A DNA stretch of 64,000 nt from Chimonanthus salicifolius (lineage: Eukaryota > Streptophyta > Magnoliopsida > Laurales > Calycanthaceae). This document shows positions 35,861 through 46,178 of the stretch, piece after piece. A model generated the notes under the pieces. The model did no database searches. It saw only the letters and a list, made by a program, of their open reading frames with translations, and was not told the origin of the DNA. The translations under genes and the position numbers were made by a program. The first letter of the stretch is position 1. Each line of letters starts with the position of its first letter. The stretch covers positions 21,471,302 through 21,535,301 of the forward strand of contig CM023534.1 of assembly GCA_013350335.1 (NCBI GenBank), read 5' to 3'.

Positions 35861-35989
35861 ACGGTACAGATGGTGAAGGATAAAATCGAGAAAGATAAAA
35901 TCCGTGTTTATAAACACAAAATGCCCGTGGGACGATCACTCGCCATCACTTGAAATCCAATCACAATCGATCAACCCTAGCACTAATTT

Positions 35990-36120
35990 CTATTATTATT
36001 ATTTTTTAATTTATGTATGAAAAACTGTGAAAAACCCAATATAAAACCTACTGCACTTAAAACACACCAATAAAACTACGGAGATTTAAACTTAACACCT
36101 TTCAAGAAAGCGATACTCAA
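35990..36120 (-). mobile_element. SINE family 1, degraded
   Basis: On the minus strand: 'gtgttaagtttaaatctcc', 'tgtgttttaagtgcagt', 'aggttttatattggg' and 'tttttcatacataaatt'. This is the same order as the other copies with many changes. Confidence 0.5.
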
Positions 36121-36770
36121 TTTCTATTATTTGATACAACGCCTTTTCAAGGATCTATCTTTTTCATCTTAATTAAAATAAAATTGTGTGGCACAAGAAA
36201 TCCTCCCAATCGATCAACGCTAGCAGTCTAGCACCAATCTGTCACCCCATCAATCTTCTCTTTCCCTACCATCTCCAACTCTTTCCTCAACTCCACTCGC
36301 TATTTCTTTTTCCATCTCATCACTCGTTCTTTAATTTCTCTGTTCTCGCAGTCATTGATCACTAACCTTTTTTTTTTTAAAAAAAAAAAAAAGAAAAGAA
36401 ATCCATTTTCTTCTAAAATCTACACATTTTTCTTAACCTTTTCTTAATTTAGATGGCATTTATAAAAATACAAAACTCCATTTATTATCATATTAAAGAA
36501 AGAAATTTTTAAAAAATTAGAAAAATAATATTCTAACTATAAAAAAAATAATATCTCAATTGATAGCCATATTATTATTACAACTTTGTCTTTTTTACAC
36601 CATATGAAACCCAAGTCACTCTCTACAGCCTATTTGCATGTTCATTTTCCATTATTCTAAAGATTATGACAATAATTAATAAAAAATGAGGAATCATTTT
36701 AAAAAATTAATATAAAATGAGGAAGATAGGAACTCTTATGAAAAACATGTTCTCTTGCTACCACCGTATT
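36121..36770. other. AT-rich intergenic DNA, no gene seen
   Basis: Poly-T/poly-A runs near 36368-36400; no domain or element end recognised. Confidence 0.45.
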
Positions 36771-36777
36771 TGGTAGG

Positions 36778-36986
36778 TGTGCCTATTATTTTTTTTTTGG
36801 AACACCAAGATATCCAAGTGTCTTACCTAACTAATCTTTAAGGCATGTGTAAACCTCTTAATCTGCACATGCTGGGTACATAACTAAGGAGAGTGACTTT
36901 TTTTGTATTGAAGAAGACTTGATCTCAAGACTTCCTACAAAGAAGAATAAGAATTGACTATCAAACTAATCTCTCAGACTTAGATG
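36778..36986 (-). mobile_element. tRNA-derived SINE, family 2, old copy
   Basis: On the minus strand it runs from 'gagattagtttgatag' (box A-like) through 'cttgagatcaagtc' (box B-like), 'gttatgtacccagcatgtgc' and 'ttggtgttcc' to an A-rich tail. Flanks 'taggtgtgcctatta' (36766-36780 region) and 'tagatgcgcccacta' (after the 5' end) look like a 15-bp TSD with four changes. It aligns with 40095-40293. Confidence 0.55.
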
Positions 36987-37494
36987 CGCCCACTACTAAT
37001 CATTACTATCCAAACATTTCTGGCTGTATTTGCACACTAGCTTAGGAAAATGGGGGATTTTTTCTTGGAAAAGCGTTTTTCAAGAAATTGTCACTGTACA
37101 CGTTATTTATATTATATAAATTTTTGGATAGCAACTTCATTAGGAAAGTGATGTTGATGATAATGCCATTTATGTGGTTGCAAATTAAGTAAAATATTTT
37201 GCTTAAGTTTGGAGCAATGGATTGAACACGTGCAAACAATGTGCCCTTAAAGTTCTCTACTGTCTTTCCAGAGGGTGAGAGATGTTAATAGTTTAATTAG
37301 GCTAATTAAACATGTCTAGAAAATATCACACATCTTAAGACAAGTTTAATGAAATTCCAATCAAATGCACTGATGCTTGAGATCCCCACATTTGGATTTT
37401 AAGATACAAAATTAAGTAAATTACAGTTTTAATCTCTTATAACTTAAATTTTGAGCTGTTTAATAAAATTTCAGTGATGAAAATATGTGTTATA

Positions 37495-37740
37495 GGCAGT
37501 GTTATCAAAGCTGGCTGAACCGTCAGTTTGACGACCATGTTTGCAGTTCGGTCCAGGCTGAAAACCTTTTTTAGATAAATTACAATCGAAGTTTAATTTA
37601 TTAAAAAAATCAGTCTTTCTAAATTTATTTAAATTTTAAATTATTAATCAAGTCATTTCTTACTTACTGATTTGTAGATGATGCGGACTACCCTCCTAAC
37701 GATTATTTGATACAAGCCTGTGACATACTTTGCAGCTGTT
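37495..37740. mobile_element. Fragment related to the 27441 MULE-MITE
   Basis: 'agtgttatcaaagctggctg' + 'aaccgtcagtttgacgacc' + 'gcagttcggtcc' matches the left end and interior of 27441-27718. No right end was seen. Confidence 0.45.
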
Positions 37741-37959
37741 TCTTAAACACGTCGATTGAGCGAGTGATGCACGTGTAAGAATAAATAATAGAAAATTCAA
37801 AATTTAGTTGTTAGTTCAAAATCCGAGCATAATAAAAATCCACGATAAAATTTAGAAAATTATAGGACAGATAACAGTAGTCAATTTTATTTTACTTTAT
37901 CCATTTATCATTACTTAAATATTAAAAGAATAATAGAAACATGTCGGGTTTTACAATAC

Positions 37960-38320
37960 CATTAGTATGGTATCAAATATCGGCCGATACAATAGGTATC
38001 AACCGTACATTCATCATATCAGCCGAAATCATTAAATGTCATCCTTTTCAATAAAAAAAAAATCAATTTCAGTCATGGGGCCGACCAATATCTCGAGCGA
38101 TATTGGCCGAAGTCAAGTTAATATCTGCCACAATATCGGCCAATATTTTCCTTTTTAAATTTTCAAAATAAAAAAGGTAGGTTTTTCAAATTTTTTTTTA
38201 ATTCTGAAAATTTAAAGAAAAAAATACATCCAATATTTCAGATAAAGAGAAGAGAGAATGATATGGGCCAAAATATCAGTCGATATCTTATATTTGAGAT
38301 ATCGCCGAGATTTAAACCCC
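37960..38320. repeat. TATCGG-rich dispersed repeat, copy 4
   Basis: This contains 'aaatatcggccgatacaata', 'ccaatatctcgagcgatatt', 'aatatcggccaatatt' and 'gtcgatatcttata', with A/T-rich spacers. Confidence 0.6.
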
Positions 38321-39405
38321 TGCCATTTAAATGGCATGAATCACACCTAAAATATAATTTTTCTACCAAATTGACTTTTTTAGAGAAATCGACAAATGAC
38401 CTCTTCAAAATTCATCACCTACAAGAGCAATGGAAAATGGCAAAATCACAACATTATTTTTATAAAAAAAAGGGTAGAGACAGAAAAATAGAAAATAATG
38501 TTTAATAAAAGAAATTATTTTCATCTCAACCACACTAGAAAAAATATTGTGAGCAGATATGTTAAAAAATTCTCTTTTCTCCCTAATGATTCACATTTCT
38601 TTTAGTATTAGTTATGATGGTGATTGGTGAATACCTACCTCTTGAGATAAATTAAAAAATTCCTAAAATATTTTCCCTTAACCCAAACGTTATAATAAAC
38701 GGCAATAATAAAATAAGGGTTCGTTTTAAAGAAATAAAGTATTCGCATATCTTTCTTAAGTTGACCATTGAAAGAAAGTGGAATATCTTAATAATATTCC
38801 CACATGAGTCAAGAGCATGCATGCCTGAATTGGAAGAAAATTAAAGAAAAATGGTGGGTGGAATGACTTCTCTAATGGGATGGTCTCCATTCTTTATCTG
38901 GAGATTGCATACATCCAAAGCCAAAAAATAAAAAAAAATGGTTAGAAAATTCTTGTTTGAATATAGTGATAATTAGAGTTAATTTGAATGAATTATTTAA
39001 ATCATGATGAGACTAAAAAATAAATGTTGTAGAGGGTGATTTTCACTTTTGACATCACTCCAAATGGACCCAAATTTAGTAAATATTTGACTCAGGGTAA
39101 TATTCTCGGCCAGATAAAAGTTATTTTTTTAAAAAGAAAAAGAAAAATAAGTAGGAGAAAGAAATTTCTCAACCAAAATATCGACTCGGCCAAGAACGAT
39201 ATTTTCACCCCTTATTTGACTTATATGGAGGAGATATATAGATCATGGGAAACAAAACTTTCATGTGTATATAATATTCATTTTACATATCAAATAAAGA
39301 TATAATAATTTTTAATAGCAAGGAGCAAAGCTAGGTCCAACTTTGATTCACATCCAACCAGAAGGACCCATATTAGTTGTAGAAAAAAGATAAAATGTTG
39401 GATTC
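38321..39405. other. AT-rich intergenic DNA, no gene seen
   Basis: No motif-bearing frame or element border was recognised. Confidence 0.45.
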
Positions 39406-39407
39406 AA

Positions 39408-39700
39408 CCAGCGGTGTAAATATCGGATTTTAATGATATCATTTTCTCTCTCTTTTTTTTTTTAAATATCGGTTGTTTCTTTTTGGCCTTTTTATTTAAA
39501 AGAACTAAAAAAAAAAGAATATCGACAGAATGAAGCACCAAATTTTTTATTTATTATTTAATATCGAGCAATATTAATAATATCGGCCGATATCCAATCT
39601 ATACGGTCGATACATTTCGTATCGGCCAATATGCATCGGCCCTTAAAAAACCGATACATATCAGTTGAAACGAATGCGTATTAGCCAATATTTTTACCTA
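39408..39700. repeat. TATCGG-rich dispersed repeat, copy 5
   Basis: 'gtaaatatcggattttaatg', 'aatatcggccgatatccaat', 'cgtatcggccaatatgcatc' and 'ccgatacatatcag' in AT-rich DNA. Confidence 0.6.
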
Positions 39701-40094
39701 TGAATGCAACCGCCTCCACTTAAGAGTTACCACCGTGTGGCCAATTTCACTGTAAATGGACTCATGATTCACACTCATATTTAATCACCGTAAACTTGTT
39801 TTATAGATTTCCCAGGCAATTGGTGGAACAATTACTGATAGTTGCATCCATCTTAAAAGAAGGTCTTTTTCCTAGCCTTTCCTAAGGGCCAAGAAGAATG
39901 CATTGAGAGCAATTTTTTACCTATTCAAAATCATTTTTCTACAAAGCTTTTCATATTTCAAAAAATAACTTTGAGCAATAAAATCCGCAAAAATCATCCA
40001 AAAAATCACTAAAAACTCCTAAAATTTGAAATATTCCTAATGTTATTTCACACTAACTAACTCCTAAGAACAAGATTTTACCAAATGCACCCAT

Positions 40095-40293
40095 CTCTTT
40101 TTTTTTTTTTATATTAAGACCAAAGTATCTATGCGTCTCTTCTGGTTAATCCTCGAGAAATGTAAAAACGTCCCTATCTGTACACACCGGGTACATAACA
40201 ACGAAGAGTGGTCCTTTTTGTCATGAGAGGGCTTGATCCCAAGACTTATGGCTAACAAAGGTGGGTTTTGACCACCAAGCCAACCCCTCCAGT
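40095..40293 (-). mobile_element. tRNA-derived SINE, family 2, better-preserved copy
   Basis: On the minus strand: 'ggaggggttggcttggtggt' (box A-like), 'cttgggatcaagccc' (box B-like), 'gttatgtacccggtgtgtac', 'agatagggacgtttttac' and an A-tail (the T-run at 40098-40110). Its partner is 36778-36986. Confidence 0.6.
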
Positions 40294-40605
40294 TACTCAG
40301 CTCCTTCCTTTGAATCCCAACTCAAGCCCAGTTGCAACATGTCCATTTCAGGTCAGTTCAGCGCAAGTGTTAGGCCTGCTAATCTGGGTTTGAGTATGAA
40401 ATATGGTAAATTGCCTGAGTTGAGTTTGAAATGATAAACAGTGGACTGATGAAGAGTATGACTTTGATAGAAAATAATAGACAGTGGAGCTGAAAAAGTT
40501 AAACCCAATCCAACTATAAATGTAAAAGTGGTGATGATTGAACTAGGGTAAGGCTTAGCCTATCAACTTATCAATACATGTGGGCTTTAGTTAATTTTTT
40601 TTTTT

Positions 40606-41220
40606 TTAATGATGGTTAGTAATTTCATTCAACGAGGACAAAATCCAAAAGTATACAGTATAGCTACAACTCGGGCCAGGCACAAAATAATCACAAAAAA
40701 AGATACAAACTCGGGCAGCCCAAATCCAAACCCAAACAATAAGGGCTAGGCAGGACCTGAGCAACCATAGTCCCAGACGCTCGGAGAATAAAAGCAACTA
40801 AGATAAGTAGATGAAGCACCAGACAAAATACCAACAGACAGACTTTCCACGGCCATAATAGATGGCTGGTGGGTCATCTCAAGCAAGATCTCCTCGGTAG
40901 TAGCCTGGGTATCCAAAGGGGGAACCTTAACATGGATAAGATCACAGTTTATGTTAGCCAGAAGAGAGTAGATGGTGTTCGAATGAATAGTGACGCCATC
41001 CCAATCTTTTGTGTCGTAGCATGAGGCGAGACTGAGATCCCCAAAAAAGAAGCCAATCAAAGGAAATTTTTCAGAGACCGGAGCAAGTAGGCAATCAGTG
41101 GTAAAAAACTTGTTAATTAGGAGAGCAGGGAAAATCTGATTTGAGATAAGAGGGATTTCAGGGGGTTTCGGTGGTGGTGGTTGGTAAGGAGAGAGGTTCC
41201 AAGATGCGGAGAAGGTAATG
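40606..41220 (-). pseudogene. LINE C-terminal remnant
   Basis: Two overlapping minus-strand frames read DWDGVTIHSNTIYSLLANIN / HVKVPPLDTQ and then a hydrophobic end close to SSLNEITNHH before the A-tail. The position, between the solo LTR and the poly-A, shows it is the end of the LINE ORF2 region. The exact domain is not recognised. Confidence 0.5.
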
Positions 41221-41226
41221 GGAAGG

Positions 41227-41868
41227 TGTTAGCACTTACAGCGGAATAAACAAGAATCGAACGGAAAAATTAGGCACAAGCAAATTAACGTGGTTCGGCC
41301 CCAGCCGGCCTATGTCCACGGAGTGTGAAAGATTTTATCAAGAGAACACAATTACAATAGAGATAATTCTTTGCTTAATAATAAACAAACCAACAGAATT
41401 AGAGAGAAACCCCTTTGCTGGTTTTTCCCAACTGAAAAACCTGGCAGCCCTTTCTTTGCCTCTGTGTACCTTCCCTCTGTTGCCCCCAACTGTGAAACAA
41501 TCGCTGATGAGTGGCACCCACTGGCTGAAATTGCAGCATGCAACTTAGCCCTCTTTTCTCTCTCTCTTTCGTGTGTTCTATATCTTCTTCTGATGTGTGT
41601 TTCAGCCAGCCCCTCTTTATATATGCAGTCTCATGCAGTCGGTCGGTTCTTAGAATAGCATATATCCATTCTAGTTGTTTCCTTATCAGATTACGCAAGT
41701 CCATGAATGACTAGTTGCCTACCTATATTTCAGCCCATCTATTGATTCATGTGTCTCTCTATCTCTGACCATCTTGCAGTCATGTATATTTACGCAACTA
41801 CTATTGCCAACACCTTTTATACATAGAAACTGTCATGTATAGAGATTAAATTCGAGCCACCCTCAACA
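41227..41868 (-). mobile_element. Solo copia-type LTR nested in the LINE
   Basis: Read on the minus strand it starts TGTTGAGGGTGG and ends AAGTGCTAACA (642 bp). Perfect 5-bp TSD GAAGG at 41222-41226 and 41869-41873. A TATA box 'atatataaag' (minus) lies at 41615-41624. Near its 3' end it holds GGGCCGAACCACGTTAA, also present in the LTR at 52966-54978. No internal region, so it arose by LTR-LTR recombination. Confidence 0.9.
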
Positions 41869-42277
41869 GAAGGCTTATCAGATCATGGTTAGAAAGTGAG
41901 ATCTGATATCCGAGGCCACAACGAAGCAGACTTGCTCTGGGCTACGCGATCGATGAGAGAAAAGCCTGGAATTTCTTTCGTTCCAACAATGCCAGATCAT
42001 TGCAGGAACCGATAGGGCAGCAGCAAGCTTCTCCAGAGATGTGATTGATGCAGAGGCTAAGTTCAGAAGATGGTCTGGAACACGATGGTCCCTTATAGGT
42101 GATCAGAATTTCTGGATTAGCAGCACTCAAGTGTCAAGCACAAAGGTGCAACGAAGAAGTTGTTGATGAGATTCTATGCCAAAAGAGCAGAAGGGCAGCT
42201 AAGGTCAGAGGCCAACCCCCGATCAGCCAGTAAACCTTTGGTTTTAGGCCGTTATGGAAATACAACCAAGCAAAAAT

Positions 42278-43740
42278 TTAATGTTTATTGAGACATCCAG
42301 GGAACCAAACCAGATGAAGCCAGTGGGGGTACTGGATGGCAGAGCATTTATGAAGGAAATAAGCAGCCATAGAAAATTTACCAGTATGATTAATAGCCCA
42401 GACAATCTGATCAGTAGATGGAATTCTCGGCAAGGTGATTGTCTTGATGAGACGCCAAAGGTTGCTCAAGATAGCAGAATTTGCAGTAGGAAGAGCCCAT
42501 TGCCCATTAGAAATAAGATTTGCTACACAAAAATGTTTGCCCAAGCCAAGCTCCATGGTGGCCTCATCACCAAATTGTTCGAACAGAGAAAGACCTGGTC
42601 TGATCCAAGGGTCATGCCAGAAGTAGGTATCATTTCCATCCCCAACAGCATGGACAGTCAAAGGCTTCATGGAGTCCCTAATCTTGAGGATAGAGCACCA
42701 CCCCCAGGAGGAGTTCCGAGCGATGCTAATCCCCCAGAAGCTTCTTCCTTTCAGATACTTTGCATGGATCCATCTATTCCAAAGACTGTCGCGATTGGAT
42801 AGGATGCTCCAAGCTTGTTTCATTATGCGAACCAGGTTGATTTCATTTGTTTTTTCTCAGCCCCCGACCCCCCTTATCTTTTGGTAAGCATATCTTATTC
42901 CAATTAACTGTGTGCATGGGCTTTTGGTTACCGAAATTCTGGAGAAACCCACGCATGGCTTTCTCGATCTCCAAGCAGCATGACTTAGGGAGAAGGAAGG
43001 AGTTGCTCAAAAAATATGGAAATGGTTGGTGGTGAATTGAAGAAGTTCAACCCGACCAGCAAAGGAGAGGTTTTTGGAGTACCAGCCACGTATGCAAGAT
43101 CTTAGAGTCCAACAAATGAGAACAGTTAGCGAGATGCAGCCGACTAGAGAAGAGAGAGAGACCGAGGTATCTTATAGGAAGGGAAGCTTCCGGCATGCCA
43201 AGAATATAAACGATGTCATTTTTTTTAGTCAATTTGGAGAAAATGATGTTGCTTTTGTCAACATTGACATGTAACCCGGAGAAATTGCTGAATCTTGCAA
43301 GCAAAGCTTTCAAAGCAACAGCTGAATGAGTATCAGCAGAGCAAAAAAATCATGAGGCCAACTGCAAATAGGAGATGGGAAATCTGGAGGTCACTTGCAG
43401 AGAAGGGGCAAAGAATCTCCTTATTAACAGACAGCTTCAGTAATGGCGTAGGAGAGCTTTCCAAAACCAAAGCAAAGAGGAAAAGAGAAATAGGGTCTCC
43501 TTGTCTCAACTCCTTTGTGCTGGGAAAGAAGTCATGAGGGGTACCGTTGATTGGGACACAGAATTTGGGGGAATCCAAACAGCACCTGATCCAACCTATC
43601 CAAGTGCCGTTGAAGTTAGCTGGCCGAAGAAGGTAATAAATGTACTCCTAATTCACACTGTCAAACGCTTTTGAAAGATCAATTTTAATTCACATCCGAG
43701 GAGGGCCTGATCCAAGTGAATACCTCTAACAAGATCATGA
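42278..43740 (-). pseudogene. LINE ORF2 remnant: reverse transcriptase and zf-RVT region
   Basis: The minus-strand frames in order are: KIDLSKAFDSVN (43680 region, after an in-frame TGA); VPINGTPHDFFPSTKELRQG and DPISLFLFALVLE (43333-43578); HLLFAVGLMIF, where the catalytic F/YADD motif is changed to FAVG; FSNFSGLHVNVDKSNIIFSK and LPIRYLGLSL (43047-43313); and then the linker and zf-RVT-like part WNRWIHAKYLKGRSFW, GDGNDTYFWHDPWI and GKFSMAAYF (42278-42823). Loss of the two aspartates of the active-site box plus stops and frame changes make it dead. Confidence 0.8.
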
Positions 43741-43799
43741 CACAGCAAGTGGCTTTAGTTAAAACTTAAAACATATAATGGAATTAGGGGTCAAAATCT

Positions 43800-44105
43800 A
43801 GCTAAAACGAGATATCGGCCGATATCTCTATCTATCCTCAAATTATTATTTTTACAAATATCGGTAGGTTTTTTATTTTTTATTTTATTTTTTTCTGAAT
43901 TTAAAAAAAAAAAAACAAAAGACAATCCTATTTTTTTTAAAAAAATTAAAAACATAAATATCAGAAATATCGGCCGATATTCAACCGATATGAGATAATA
44001 TCAACCTAGGCCCACAACCGATATTTGAATATATTTTTTAAAAAAAAAATGATTTCCCGATAGTAATGCCGATACTTATCGTATCCGCGAGATTTACACA
44101 TTTGA
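43800..44105. repeat. TATCGG-rich dispersed repeat, copy 6
   Basis: 'gagatatcggccgatatctc' is an exact palindrome. Then follow 'aatatcggccgatattcaac', 'ccgatatgagataatatc' and 'gatacttatcgtatccgcga', interrupted by A/T runs. Confidence 0.65.
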
Positions 44106-45412
44106 ATGGAACCCATGTCTTTTCTCATCTCTACTTATTGTCACAAAGTTCTAGAGGATATTAACAACGATAGTAATATCAGAATATTTTTAAATTCTTA
44201 GAGTTTTATCAGAAAATTAATGGAAAAGTCTCACAGAAAATATAATATTTAAAAAATAATAAAAATATAATAAATGAAAATATTAATAAAATAAAAAACT
44301 TAATAAGAAATTTGTTAGTAACTTATCAGGATATTATCACAATATTACCATTTATCGCATTTTCAACACGATTTTATCGAGGATTTATTGTAGTGCCTAT
44401 AAATACATATTATTAACGTGGTAATAATATTTTACTGATAAAAAAATATCATCGATATTTGCAACATTAAATACAGTTGATATATCTAATTTTTCATATT
44501 ATTATCTCTAAAACCCAATAAGTTTAACTATTGACAAACCATTTCAAGCCAGAAATTCTGACCTTTTGAGTGAAATTGGGCATTCTCAACTTTGTTAGTG
44601 ACCCGACGGGTTTGATAGCATTGACAGCAATGAGAAATAAAGGACTTCATTTCACATTCTATTCCATTTTTTTATTTTCCACTGTAGTTATAACATGAAT
44701 GTTAAATATAAGCTAAACACATTATAAATGATATATGATATAATTTCTTCAAATTTAACTTTAAATAAGAGGTTTGATTTCTCTTTTTTTTTTTTCTCAT
44801 TTGAATTTATATTAGGTTTGATAGCCCATTTAGGGCATGTTTGTTAACACATATTTTCTCCTGAAAGTGAGATGTTTCCCATATTCGTTTGCATAATTTT
44901 TTTAGTAATCTGAATTCTTAGTCCAAAGGAAATGGCCCAAAAAAATTTCCATCATGATTCATGGATTGAGAAAATTAATAAAGTTCACCTTCAAGAGCTT
45001 GACAAAATAAATAGTAAACACCTTAATCATATGCATACTTGATTTGACCCATTCACCACAAATTAATTAGGCTGTGAGTTGACCTAACTTGATCTATTTA
45101 TTAAATAGATAAACTTGTCCGACAAAGATTAAATGGACCTAATTAAGCCCATTTACAAAATAGGTTTACCCAATGGCTCCCATCTCACTTACTAAATGGG
45201 TCAATCTGAATAGATGGTCAAGATTAAATAAGTTGATATAACTTGGCCCATTTATTAAATAAAGTGGACCCAACTAAAAGTGTAACTTAGGCTGTTCCTA
45301 ATGTGAGCCCACATGAAAAGCCCAAAAAAATAGGTTTGGGTTGACCTAGGCTTGTACTTGGCTAATTTCAGGCCTCAAATATCAAGCTTGAATTAAATTT
45401 GTGTTGGATACA
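44106..45412. other. AT-rich intergenic DNA, no gene seen
   Basis: Degenerate 'cccatttactaaatgggt' inverted words around 45030-45260; no gene or element end recognised. Confidence 0.45.
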
Positions 45413-45421
45413 TTTACTAAA

Positions 45422-45862
45422 GGCTGGGCATATAGACACCGCGGTTTTCTGCAAGCAGGGTGGAAATTATCATTCTGCCCTCTCTGCGCGAAATCGTGCG
45501 ATCGGTGCTGCAACGCCATTTCGCGTCGATCGATCGATCTAAGGCGTAAACGATCGATCTGAGGCGTATAGGATCGATCGATCGATCCGACAGTTCATTT
45601 TCGAAACGATCGATTGATCATAACACGGGATTCAGTCGATCGCACGGTTCCATGGGATCGTGCGATCGATTTTAACTGAGAGGTCGACGGTTTGACAGTC
45701 GACCTCTCATCTCAAGATCGATCGCACGATTGTATGTGATCGTGCGATCAAGTGTGACCCATTCAAAGATCGATCGTACGATCACATATGATCGATCGAT
45801 CGATTGTCTGTTTAGGGCAAGATCGATCGATCGATCACTGTGATCGTGCGATCGATCGATCA
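45422..45862. repeat. MULE-B left terminal inverted repeat
   Basis: About 440 bp matching the right end at 51349-51891 in inverse order. It holds many GATCGATCG words and pairs such as CGATCGCACGATT...GATCGTGCGATC. A perfect hairpin GAGAGGTCGAC / GTCGACCTCTC lies at 45678-45708 with a 9-base loop. Its inner edge carries a TATA-like 'tatatatata' at 45865-45874. Confidence 0.9.
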
Positions 45863-45864
45863 GC

Positions 45865-45874
45865 TATATATATA
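45865..45874 (+). promoter_or_regulatory. TATA-like site for the MULE-B second gene
   Basis: 'tatatatata' at the inner border of the left inverted repeat, about 305 bp before the ATG at 46179. MULE-A has a TATA-like site at the equivalent place, about 300 bp from its ATG. Confidence 0.5.
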
Positions 45875-46178
45875 ACCGATCGATCCTTTCGCTCTTTCCT
45901 GCGATTCAAACCCTCGAAACCGAAGACCCTTTCTCTTCTTCTTCTCGAACGATCGATCCACCCTTTCCTCTTCACCAAATCGAGCGCACGATTCTCCAAA
46001 TCGTGCGATTTGTCCTCTCCGGAAACCCTTTATTTCTCCGATTTCATCTTCGGATCTCCGATTTGCCCTCTCCGGAAACCTTCTTAATTCGTCTTCCTCG
46101 CCGGATTTCCGGAAACCCTTTCTTGCCTTTCTCGGATTTTGTCTTCCTCGCCGGATTTCCTTCACAGTACTCCTTCAC

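Larger units (their letters stand above)
34325..35944. mobile_element. Foldback-type non-autonomous MULE (1.6 kb)
   Basis: Two long inverted arms (34325 to about 34977; about 35205-35944) flank a spacer of about 220 bp. The outer ends share 'atcgtcc..acgggcattttgtg' and continue through 'tttctcgattttac' and 'accgtaaagaa'. Inside, each arm is a tandem array of 61-bp units. Flanks GTCACTAGA (34316-34324) and ATCACTTGA (35945-35953) match at 7/9, a decayed MULE TSD. The terminus is shared with 28961-29379. No transposase is present. Confidence 0.75.
40595..43750 (-). mobile_element. 5'-truncated LINE with 12-bp TSD, split by a solo LTR
   Basis: The minus-strand element ends in a 13-A tail (T-run at 40595-40607). 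Both sides carry the 12-bp duplication GGCTTTAGTTAA (40583-40594 and 43751-43762), so this is a target-primed insertion. Protein remnants run from a reverse transcriptase piece (right) to a zf-RVT region and an unrecognised C-terminal stretch (left). The 5' half of a normal LINE is absent. A solo LTR lies inside at 41227-41868. Confidence 0.9.

Noticed and set aside
3230..40293. tRNA genes at the box B-like sites
   Set aside because: No cloverleaf could be formed; all box B-like words sit in SINE copies with A-rich tails.
41227..41812. Alternative right border of the nested LTR at 41812 ('ccaaca')
   Set aside because: It gives no direct repeat; the border at 41868 gives a perfect GAAGG duplication and a better TGTTGAGGG start.
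42254..42802. 182-codon plus-strand frame
   Set aside because: It is the antisense of the LINE zf-RVT region, which has recognisable motifs on the minus strand.
45500..45870. GATCGATCG array as a CRISPR-like or satellite array
   Set aside because: Spacers are not unique and evenly sized, the array is inside MULE inverted repeats, and the genome is eukaryotic.
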